NCBI RefSeq assembly: GCF_017310015.1
Contig: NZ_CP022297.1
Location: forward strand, 3,658,001-3,722,000
DNA length: 64,000 nt
Direction: 5' to 3'
Origin: Marinobacterium iners
Lineage (GTDB): Bacteria > Pseudomonadota > Gammaproteobacteria > Pseudomonadales > Balneatricaceae
Below the pieces are notes generated by a model that worked only from the letters and a program-made list of their open reading frames with translations, was not told where the DNA came from and did no database searches. The translations under genes and the position numbers were made by a program. Of this stretch, positions 28,068-34,845 are shown one piece after another (position 1 is the stretch's first letter; the number at the start of each line of letters is the position of its first letter).

Positions 28068-29108
28068 ATGAACACAGCAGCCAGTGCTGACCGCCTGAGT
28101 GCGCTGGATGCACTGCGCGGACTGGCCGCGCTGGCCGTGGTGCTGTTTCACTACATCTACTGGTATGACCGCCTGTACGGGCATAACTTTACCCCCTGGG
28201 CCCTGGTTGAAGCCGGTCGCTATGGGGTACACCTGTTCTTCATGCTCAGCGGTTTTGTCATATTCATGACACTGGAGCGCACCCCGGCCCCTCATCTGTT
28301 TGCCATGGCAAGGGCCTTTCGCCTGCTGCCGGCACTCTGGGCCAGCATAGCACTTACCTTTGCCAGCGTTCACTGGCTGGGGCCGGAAGACAGAGCCGTG
28401 AGCCTCGGCACAGCCCTGCTCAACACCACCCTGCTGCACGAGTACCTGGGCCTTGAACATGTGGACGGTGCTTACTGGAGCCTTGTGATCGAGGCCACTT
28501 TTTACGTCTGGATCGCACTGCTGCACTACGGGGTACGTGACTGGAAGCGTATTCGTCCGGTGTTATGGGGCTGGGTGCTGATCAGCTATGCCGCGGTACT
28601 GACATGGAAACAGATACCTGACAGCCTGGCGTTCATCCTCAAGGATTTGCTGTTCACCCGCTATGCGCCCCTGTTTATAAGCGGCATGCTGATCTACCGC
28701 TGGTACCGTCACGGCCGCCCGGACCTGACCGAGCAGGCGCTGCTGGCGGTGGCGATCGGGCACAGCCTGCTCAGCTACAAGACCCCGTTCAACCTGCTGG
28801 TGTTTGCCGGCTACGGCATTTTCATGCTGGCCGTAATCGGGCGGCTGGACTGGCTCTGTCGTGCACCCCTGCTCTGGCTGGGACGACTGTCCTACAGCCT
28901 GTATCTGGTGCATCAGAACATCGGTTACGGCATCATCTCTGCCGCCTACCGTGCAGGACTGCCCGGCTGGGTGGGGATCATACTGGCGCTGGTCGCGGCA
29001 GTTGGATTGGCCATGCTGATTCACCGGCTGATCGAACAACCGGCTCTCAGTTGGTTCAGAGGGCGATTCCGCCCCCATGCGAAAGTGGAAAGCACCGGAA
29101 GAGTTTAA
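28068..29108 (+). CDS. Acyltransferase 3 family membrane protein
   Basis: 346-residue polytopic protein with about ten predicted membrane helices. The N-terminal signature RLSALDALRGLAALAVVLFH contains the conserved Arg of the family and a following His (LFHY), and HLFFMLSGFVIF matches the usual second motif. Such proteins O-acetylate or acylate surface glycans, lipids or antibiotics at the inner membrane; the substrate cannot be told here. It occupies the place normally held by ubiB after ubiE-ubiJ. Convergent with hemJ (1-bp gap). Confidence 0.85.
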   Translation: MNTAASADRLSALDALRGLAALAVVLFHYIYWYDRLYGHNFTPWALVEAGRYGVHLFFMLSGFVIFMTLERTPAPHLFAMARAFRLLPALWASIALTFASVHWLGPEDRAVSLGTALLNTTLLHEYLGLEHVDGAYWSLVIEATFYVWIALLHYGVRDWKRIRPVLWGWVLISYAAVLTWKQIPDSLAFILKDLLFTRYAPLFISGMLIYRWYRHGRPDLTEQALLAVAIGHSLLSYKTPFNLLVFAGYGIFMLAVIGRLDWLCRAPLLWLGRLSYSLYLVHQNIGYGIISAAYRAGLPGWVGIILALVAAVGLAMLIHRLIEQPALSWFRGRFRPHAKVESTGRV

Positions 29109-29109
29109 T

Positions 29110-29523
29110 TCAGAAGGGTTTGACCACAACGAAGATCAGAATGGGAATAAAGATCAGCAGCGGCAGTTCGTTATAGAGTCTGAAATAACGCCCGCTGCGC
29201 TGGAGCTCTCCACGCTGCATCTGTTTCAGATAGGCACGACACCAGAAGTGGTAGCCGATCAGAAAACCGACAAATAGCAGTTTCGCGTGCAACCAGCCAC
29301 CACTCCAGCCATATCCCAGCCAAAGCCAGAGCCCCAGGGCCAGCGTAAATACGGCCATGATCGTCATAAAGCCGTAGAGCTTGCGCGCCATGATCTCCAG
29401 CCGGGATACATCCTGGCCGGCCTCTCGGCCCTCGACGTAGTGCACAAAGATGCGCGGCAGATAGAAAATACCGGCCATCCAGCTGGTCATTGCCAGTATA
29501 TGAAGCATTTTGTACCAGAGCAT
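29110..29523 (-). CDS. hemJ: Protoporphyrinogen oxidase HemJ family protein
   Basis: 137-residue membrane protein with four helices. The N-terminal WYKMLHILAMTSWMAGIFYLPR carries the conserved His and Arg of the HemJ (UPF0093) family. The motifs KLLFVGFLIGYHFWC and RYFRLYNELPLLIF are also conserved. HemJ converts protoporphyrinogen IX to protoporphyrin IX in haem synthesis. Confidence 0.9.
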   Translation of the reverse strand: MLWYKMLHILAMTSWMAGIFYLPRIFVHYVEGREAGQDVSRLEIMARKLYGFMTIMAVFTLALGLWLWLGYGWSGGWLHAKLLFVGFLIGYHFWCRAYLKQMQRGELQRSGRYFRLYNELPLLIFIPILIFVVVKPF

Positions 29524-29580
29524 GAAGTCTCCTTGATTGATCCTGCCACTATCTGAACATGCGCCGCCGTGCGGAACGTA

Positions 29581-30249
29581 TCAGCGATTGTTGACCCGGG
29601 TATCGACCCGTAAAAGATCAACCAGTTCCACCCGCAGTTCGTCGCCCGGTCGTACCGGCCCAACCCCTGCCGGCGTGCCGGTCAGCACCACATCGCCCGG
29701 CAGCAGCGTAAACCATTGGCTGATGTAGCTCAGCAGCTTCAGCACAGGCGTGAGCATCCGGGCGCTGTTACCATCCTGACGTACCTCACCGTTGACGCTT
29801 AAACGGATCTGCACATCGGTCAGATCACCGGCTGTCGCCGGCGACAGAAATGCGGAGAGCGGGCAGGCACCATCAAATGCCTTTGATTTCTCCCAGGGAT
29901 GCCCTTTCTGCTTGAGCTGATCCTGTACTTCACGCAGGGTCAGATCCAGCCCTACACCAATACCGGCAATGGCACGTTGGGCACGCTGTTCATCCGCCTG
30001 AGTCAGGGTTTCGCCAATCAGCACCGCCAGTTCAGTCTCGAAATGCACGGCGCCCAAACCGGCAGGAATATCGAAGGGCTCTTCCAACGGTACCAGCGAG
30101 GTGACTGGTTTGATAAACAGAATCGGCTCGGTCGGCACCGGGTTGTTCAGCTCTTTGGCATGGTCGGCATAGTTGCGTCCGACACACACCACCTTGCCTG
30201 TGGGTAACTCAATCAGGCTGGCATCGGCGTTGCGGTGTTGATAACTCAT
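29581..30249 (-). CDS. Fumarylacetoacetate hydrolase family protein
   Basis: 222-residue FAH-fold hydrolase, similar in size to the acylpyruvase YcgM and mammalian FAHD1. Visible motifs: VVCVGRNYADHAKEL, FIKPVTSLV, the metal-binding Glu pair in VHFETELAVLIG, the Lys/Asp of KAFDGACPLS, and GDVVLTGTPAGVGPV. Probably splits a C-C bond in acylpyruvate or decarboxylates oxaloacetate; the substrate is not determined. Its ATG is about 6 bp from the end of the ISC-type element. Before that insertion it probably followed the MFS transporter gene. Confidence 0.88.
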   Translation of the reverse strand: MSYQHRNADASLIELPTGKVVCVGRNYADHAKELNNPVPTEPILFIKPVTSLVPLEEPFDIPAGLGAVHFETELAVLIGETLTQADEQRAQRAIAGIGVGLDLTLREVQDQLKQKGHPWEKSKAFDGACPLSAFLSPATAGDLTDVQIRLSVNGEVRQDGNSARMLTPVLKLLSYISQWFTLLPGDVVLTGTPAGVGPVRPGDELRVELVDLLRVDTRVNNR

Positions 30250-30254
30250 CAGAT

Positions 30255-30316
30255 TTTGCGCGGGATACCCGGTACTTTTAGTGCCGGGAGGGATAGCGCG
30301 TCACCCAAAAGGTGAC
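30255..30316 (+). repeat. Structured terminal end of the IscB element
   Basis: TTTGCGCGGGATAC, then hairpin CCCGGTAC-TTTTA-GTGCCGGG (30268-30288), AGGGATAGCG, and hairpin GTCACC-CAAAA-GGTGAC (30300-30316). The same layout recurs at 32114-32177 and 54462-54521. It lies downstream of iscB, the side expected to adjoin the target-adjacent motif in IscB elements. Confidence 0.8.
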
Positions 30317-30321
30317 GTGGA

Positions 30322-31009
30322 TTACGCCACCGCGTCTCCCGCTCCTCCTTTGTTGTTGATGGATGGTGTGTAGTGATAGCCGTAGCCATCACCGCGTTGT
30401 ATCACGGTGCAGTGTTTGTGCGAGATGCCTTGCACCGCACCCTGTTCTGTTTGGATGTTGAAGCTGCCAGTCTTGCGCACCGCCACACGTCCCGTGTGAG
30501 CGCCAGCTTTCTTGCCATTCGGCACCACGGCTTTTACCATGTCCCCGGTCTGAAAGCCGTGTACCTGCTTTTGGCGCATCAACACACCGCGCGGGAATCC
30601 AAACCGATTCAAGCGCGTGCGCTGATAGCTACCGCGCCCGGTGCATTTAATCATCAGCGTCGGCGCTGTCCAGTCGTGCAGCATGTCGAAAGCGCCCACA
30701 CAGGCCGCATCGAGCGCATGGGTCTTGGGGACGCCCAAGCGCTGGCGGTTGTATTTAGTGCGGCCGCCGCTGGCTACTGCCACTGGCAAGCCAGTGGCAG
30801 TCTTAAGGGTATTGAACAGCGCCCAGCGCGTCGCATTGACCGCACTGGCATCGCGCAACGGTTGTTTGAGCTGGCGCTGTACGCGTCCCAGCCGTGCATC
30901 CGCTGACAGGCCGTTGGCTTTAAGGCGCTTTTTCAGGCCTTTACTCGTGGCGAAAAAGTCAGAGAGTGCCCAGCGGGCTTTTTCGCTATTGCAAGCGTTG
31001 CAGGCCAGA
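30322..31009 (-). pseudogene. iscB: IscB RNA-guided nuclease, C-terminal part (gene split by tnpB insertion)
   Basis: This frame begins in the HNH domain and carries the rest of IscB: the second half of the HNH site (NLACNACNSEKARW), RuvC-III with HALDAACVG (His and Asp), and the C-terminal target/RNA interaction region (GRGSYQRTRLNRFGFPRG...GDMVKAVVPNGKKAG). The open frame extends up to 31125, but codons above 31009 derive from the inserted tnpB element and are not IscB. Joined to 32181-32866 it gives an uninterrupted 457-residue IscB. No start codon or ribosome site of its own is evident, so it is probably not made as such. Confidence 0.9.
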
Positions 31010-31018
31010 TTGACATCC

Positions 31019-32089
31019 TCACCGCCCTGAAGAGACGGTGATTCCTCCTGCGAGACGCTCATGCCCGAGCGCGAGTATGTTCCTGGCCGCATTGATGTCG
31101 CGGTCGTGAGTGGCACCACACTCACAGGTCCATTCTCTTATTCCAAGACCGGCTCTACCTTTCGGACTGTTGGCGCTGATAGCGCCGCAACACGAACAGG
31201 TCTGGGTGGTGTAGGCTTCATTCACCGCCTGAAACACGATCCCGGCGCATGCGCTCTTATAGGACAGGAACTGTTTCAGCATCGCCCAGCCGGTGTCGTA
31301 CACCGTCTTGGCGCTTTTACGGTTGCGGGTGAATGAACGAGACTTTACATCGCCGATGATGATCACGCCGCAGCGGTTCACCAGTTGGCGGCTGAACTTG
31401 TGCAAGGCGTCTTTGCGCCGATTGGCGATTTTGGCGTGGATCGCCTTCACGCGGGCTTTCTTGCGCGCCCGCTGGGCGCGGGCCAGCGCCGGCTCCAAAT
31501 CGCGGTAGAAACGCGCGGCTTCCAGCGTGGTCCCATCCGAACACGTCGCCGTATCCTTGAAGCCAAGATCGATCCCGATCGCATCCTGACCGGCCGGAAC
31601 CTCAGCCTCAACCTCAACGACCACATTGAGGTACCAACGGCCCCGCGCATCTTCGGAGAAGCTGCCGGCACGGAACCGGTACTGAGCCAGCCCGTAGCTG
31701 TCCCAGACTTTGAAGAAGTGGCCGTTGTGGTAAACCTGCCCCTGTTTCCAGGTCACGGCACCGGACTTGAACGGTATCCAGCCCAGCGAGCGGCGCACGC
31801 CGCCGCTCTTGCGCCATTGCAGCCGCGTCTTTTTGAACTGCTGTCGGCGGGTGACGTACTCACGGCCGACTTCCTGCACCGTATGGCTGTGCAGGCCGAG
31901 GTCTTTTCCGGCACCGTTGGTATAGGGCTGGATATCGTAGGCGGACAGAAACACACCGCGCTCACGGATGGAGCGTTGGCTCAGTTCGTTCACATAGTTC
32001 CAGACCTGATTGACCGACCACGCCATCTGCTGAAGCAGCGGCCGGTGGCGATCCTTGATCCGAACCTTGAGGGTTTTGGTGTGTTTCAT
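31019..32089 (-). CDS. tnpB: TnpB RNA-guided endonuclease (rearranged RuvC subtype)
   Basis: 356 residues: N-terminal REC/WED region (MKHTKTLKVRIKDRHRPLLQ), RuvC-I with GIDLGFKDTAT, a basic bridge segment (LARAQRARKKARVKAIHAK), a zinc ribbon (CSCCG...CECG) and RuvC-III with HDRDINAARNI. At the RuvC-II position, where canonical TnpB has Glu, it reads IIIGDVKSRSF. A Glu in NEAYTTQTCSCCG is a candidate substitute, as in TnpB groups reported to have a rearranged catalytic site. The frame runs into the right-end hairpin, where the guide RNA scaffold is expected; its guide would be iscB sequence just outside 31010. Appears intact. Confidence 0.92.
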   Translation of the reverse strand: MKHTKTLKVRIKDRHRPLLQQMAWSVNQVWNYVNELSQRSIRERGVFLSAYDIQPYTNGAGKDLGLHSHTVQEVGREYVTRRQQFKKTRLQWRKSGGVRRSLGWIPFKSGAVTWKQGQVYHNGHFFKVWDSYGLAQYRFRAGSFSEDARGRWYLNVVVEVEAEVPAGQDAIGIDLGFKDTATCSDGTTLEAARFYRDLEPALARAQRARKKARVKAIHAKIANRRKDALHKFSRQLVNRCGVIIIGDVKSRSFTRNRKSAKTVYDTGWAMLKQFLSYKSACAGIVFQAVNEAYTTQTCSCCGAISANSPKGRAGLGIREWTCECGATHDRDINAARNILALGHERLAGGITVSSGR

Positions 32090-32113
32090 ACTGTGGAAGT
32101 ATACAGCATTATC

Positions 32114-32177
32114 AAACCGGCTGCGCCGGTTGCGCTATCCTTCCCCGCACTAAAAGATACGGGGCTTGTCGCGCGTT
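32114..32177 (-). repeat. Structured left end of the tnpB element in iscB
   Basis: Read inward on the minus strand: GCGCGACAAG, hairpin with stem CCCCG/CGGGG, AAGGATAGCGC, then hairpin AACCGGC/GCCGGTT. Order and the GGATAGCGC core match the ends at 30255-30316 and 54462-54521. It also supplies the stop codon of the truncated IscB N-terminal frame at 32150. Confidence 0.8.
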
Positions 32178-32180
32178 GTG

Positions 32181-32866
32181 GTCAGGTTGCTAACGCGGTT
32201 AGAACCGCCCTGCGAACGCGGTACCACATGCTCGATTTCCACTGGGGTATCGGCGGTGCCGCAATACGCACACTCACGCCCCCATTTTTCCAGCAGGTAC
32301 TCGCGGACCTCGTACCCCAATAGGGTGCCTTGCTGATACTCCACACCTGAGATTTCGGGGTTGTCGAGCTTTTGCGTGTCAAACCGCACCAGCTCCTGGC
32401 TGATGGCTGTTACAGGCGCCAAACGACTTAATCTGTTCACCCAGGCCGTGACGGTATCGACACGATGCTGCAAGCTTGGCGCCAGCCAGCCCTTGGGCTT
32501 GGTACGGTTTTTAAAGCGCGGCGCTCGGTAGCGCAGGTTGGCACTGCGGCGACGGCGCCGAAAAGCCGCCCGTTGCTGTAGTGCCTGTTTGATTTTGTAG
32601 CCACGATGTACCAGCTCGAACAGGCACAACAGATGCCGCTGCTCACTGTTCGCCTCACGCATCAGCGCCAACCCAGTGGTCTTACTGCCGGGGTCGATAC
32701 CCAAGCATAGCGGCTGTGTCTCACCACCCACCCGATCTTTCAGTCGGATGGTAAACGGGTAGCGCTTATGCACCACCGCACGACCACGCTGCAGCAGCAA
32801 CCGTGCACGCTTTTCGCTGCACGGCATCAACGGCTGCTTGTGCTTATCCCATACGAAAACCGCCAT
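32181..32866 (-). pseudogene. iscB: IscB RNA-guided nuclease, N-terminal part (gene split by tnpB insertion)
   Basis: IscB, the ancestor-like relative of Cas9. Start MAVFVWDKHKQPLMPCSEKR is the typical PLMP domain. RuvC-I follows (CLGIDPGSKTTGLAL), then the arginine-rich bridge helix (AFRRRRRSANLRYRAPRFKNR region), RuvC-II (ISQELVRF) and the first half of HNH (CAYCG...EIEHVVPRSQGGSNRVSNL). The frame currently continues into the inserted element for a few codons and stops at 32150, so a protein lacking HNH Asn and RuvC-III could be made. All catalytic residues reappear if the insert is removed. Confidence 0.92.
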
Positions 32867-33132
32867 GCGATTTCTTCCTGATCAATACCCTTACGGGCCT
32901 GGTGTCGCGGGGCTTGCGCCCCGTCTCCCCTCGGGCATGTCGATAACCGGCTCCTGTGTTGCCACAGCGATCAGAACCTTTGGCGTTTTACCTTGCGCCT
33001 GCGTGATTCTGACCTTTCAGAGCTGCGAACTGAGGAAGCATTCGCAGGTGAGTCTTCGCGACCTGTTATCAACGTAGCGGACTGGTGTCCGCTTGCCCTG
33101 GTCAACCCGGCTTGTATTCACAAGCCCCTTCC
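32867..33132 (-). ncRNA. Predicted omega RNA of IscB (5' region of the iscB gene)
   Basis: 266 bp without a convincing gene directly upstream of iscB, where IscB guide RNAs are encoded. It contains strong hairpins: GGCTTGT-ATTC-ACAAGCC (33109-33126), GCGGAC-TGGT-GTCCGC (33077-33092) and CGGGGC-TTGC-GCCCCG (32908-32923), as read on the plus strand. The guide should lie at the outer (high-coordinate) end. That position is now occupied by the IS1182 terminal repeat. Function is inferred from position and structure only. Confidence 0.7.
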
Positions 33133-33136
33133 TTTA

Positions 33137-34844
33137 GAGGGTGTCGCGAAAGGGGTAAAGCCTTAAAATAAACCTTTTATCTGCCCGAGAGCTTACCGTG
33201 TCGACAGCATGTATGCCCACACCTGATGACAGGCAGTTCGCGCTTTTTCAGGCATTGCCTGCCTCGCCTCCTCCGCCCTCCCGTGTTACGACTGCATCGT
33301 CAGGACGGCGCTTCATACAAGGTGATGCCAAGGCGATTTTCCTGGGCATGACACCGCTTGAAGATCATCTACGGCTGTCAGGAATTAGCGCCCCTTTTGT
33401 AGTGGCCGACCTGTTGGATGACCAGGATTGGAAGCCCTTTGAGAATCGTTATGCAGCCACGGGGCGCGCCCCCTATGCGCCACGCGCGATGATGGGGTTG
33501 ATTCTCTACGGGATCATGAACGGGGCTTCGTCGTTGCGCTCGCTGGAGCGGCTGGCTCGTGTAGACCTGGGGGCTATGTGGGTGACCGGAGGTATTGCCC
33601 CCGATCATGCCAACATCGGACGCTTTATCTGCCTGCATGAACAATCACTTTCAGAGGCGTTTTTCGAAGCGCTGACCCGCACCATTCTGGCCAGAATCGG
33701 AGCTTCGACCACATGCCTGGCAGGTGATGGGACAGTGATCGAAGCAGCCTGTTCTCACTACCGCCTGCTTAAAGACGAGGCGGTACGTGCTCGAGTCAGT
33801 AAAGCCCTGAAAGACCATCAACAGGCCTCTCCTGAGCAGCAGGATGAAACGCAGCAGCAGTTGGAGAAAGTGCAGGCCTGTGAAAAGGTTCTTGACGCGC
33901 GGATCGCGGCACGACGGCGCCACGGCAAGCGTGTCGATACGGTGCGCGTTAGTCCCACCGAACCAGAGGCCGCTGTACAGCGTCAGAAGCGAGGGCGCGG
34001 CTTTGCACCGGCTTATACGCCCTCCGTTCTGGCTAATGAGGTACGTATTATCGTGGCGCATGCCATAGATCCCACGAGTGAGACACGCGTGGTCGGAGAA
34101 CTGCTGGATCAGAGTGAGCGCGTGGTTCCAGAGACTCAGCGCGAACTGCTACTGGATGCTGGCTATTTTGATGATGGCGTCATTGCGGCAACACTGGCGC
34201 GTGATGTCAGCCTGTTGTGCCCGCCCAAACCCAGCACCACAGACAAAGTGGGTGGCCTTTATCATAAAAGCCAGTTCGCCTACGATGCAGATCAGGACGT
34301 CTACCTATGTCCGGCAGGACAGCGGCTTCGGTGTATCAGTCATGCACGTGCATCGGCACGCACGCGTGAACAGTTCGTCTATGCGTGTGATCAATGCGCG
34401 GCCTGCCCACAACGCACGGCGTGTACCCGCTCTGCCCAAGGACGCCGAATCAAGCGTTACCCGGAAGATGAGGTCCGTCTGGCCCTGCAGCAGGTCATGA
34501 CACATCCGGGTGCCCAAAACGTCTTTCGACAGCGCAAGGCCATGGTCGAGCCGGTATTTTCCGCACTACGTCAGCAGCAGGGTCTGACACGCTTCCGACG
34601 CCGAGGACTGGCGGGTGTCAAGCGCGAGTTTGCCCTGCATGTTCTGGCCTATAATGTGGCTCGCGCCGTCTCGCTAAGCCTTTATTGTCTTATCTGGGTT
34701 TACAGGTGGACATGTCTGAGGGACGTTTGCCTGGCTTGGAAAATGCTTTCGGCCGCACGGGTGCTCAATAGCGAAGCGTACCAGCCCGCGACATCGCCGA
34801 ACACCTGCTGCCTAATGCCGCGCTAAGCGATTTGCGACACCCTC
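33137..34844 (+). mobile_element. IS1182-family insertion sequence in the IscB element's end hairpin
   Basis: 1708-bp element bounded by inverted repeats GAGGGTGTCGCGAA (33137-33150) and its complement at 34831-34844 (13 of 14 match). It is flanked on both sides by TTTA (33133-33136 and 34845-34848), read as a 4-bp target duplication. The duplicated TTTA is the loop of the ISC terminal hairpin. One transposase gene fills the element. Confidence 0.9.
33198..34826 (+). CDS. IS1182-family DDE transposase
   Basis: 542 residues from a GTG at 33198 (an ATG at 33210 is an alternative). The N-terminal DUF772-like helical region (YAPRAMMGLILYGIMNGASSLRSLERL) is followed by the DDE domain, with candidate Asp in CLAGDGTVIEA and LLLDAGYFDDG and Glu in KAMVEPVFSALR. 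A coiled insert with many Gln lies between, and a cysteine cluster (CDQCAACPQRTAC) precedes the last catalytic region. It appears full length. The last approximately 60 residues are less conserved and reach almost to the right inverted repeat. Confidence 0.93.
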   Translation: MSTACMPTPDDRQFALFQALPASPPPPSRVTTASSGRRFIQGDAKAIFLGMTPLEDHLRLSGISAPFVVADLLDDQDWKPFENRYAATGRAPYAPRAMMGLILYGIMNGASSLRSLERLARVDLGAMWVTGGIAPDHANIGRFICLHEQSLSEAFFEALTRTILARIGASTTCLAGDGTVIEAACSHYRLLKDEAVRARVSKALKDHQQASPEQQDETQQQLEKVQACEKVLDARIAARRRHGKRVDTVRVSPTEPEAAVQRQKRGRGFAPAYTPSVLANEVRIIVAHAIDPTSETRVVGELLDQSERVVPETQRELLLDAGYFDDGVIAATLARDVSLLCPPKPSTTDKVGGLYHKSQFAYDADQDVYLCPAGQRLRCISHARASARTREQFVYACDQCAACPQRTACTRSAQGRRIKRYPEDEVRLALQQVMTHPGAQNVFRQRKAMVEPVFSALRQQQGLTRFRRRGLAGVKREFALHVLAYNVARAVSLSLYCLIWVYRWTCLRDVCLAWKMLSAARVLNSEAYQPATSPNTCCLMPR

Positions 34845-34845
34845 T

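Larger units (their letters stand above)
31010..32180 (-). mobile_element. TnpB-only IS200/IS605-type element inserted in iscB
   Basis: 1171-bp element with tnpB but no tnpA. The left end (32180 downward) has hairpins CCCCG-N12-CGGGG (32142-32163) and AACCGGC-TGC-GCCGGTT (32114-32130). The right end has an imperfect hairpin (CACCGTC...GGCGGTG) then GATGTCAA, with TCAA at the boundary as in IS605-type right ends. Flanks AACCTGAC and TCTGGCC rejoin without duplication to give Asn-Leu-Thr-Leu-Ala, the expected IscB sequence. Boundaries are therefore known to about 1 bp. Confidence 0.88.

Noticed and set aside
31385..32323. 312-residue plus-strand open frame across the tnpB/iscB junction
   Set aside because: Crosses the element boundary on the opposite strand to both nuclease genes and has no recognisable domain.
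33109..33126. rho-independent terminator
   Set aside because: The GGCTTGT/ACAAGCC hairpin has no T run and sits in the leader of iscB with other hairpins, fitting a structured guide RNA better.
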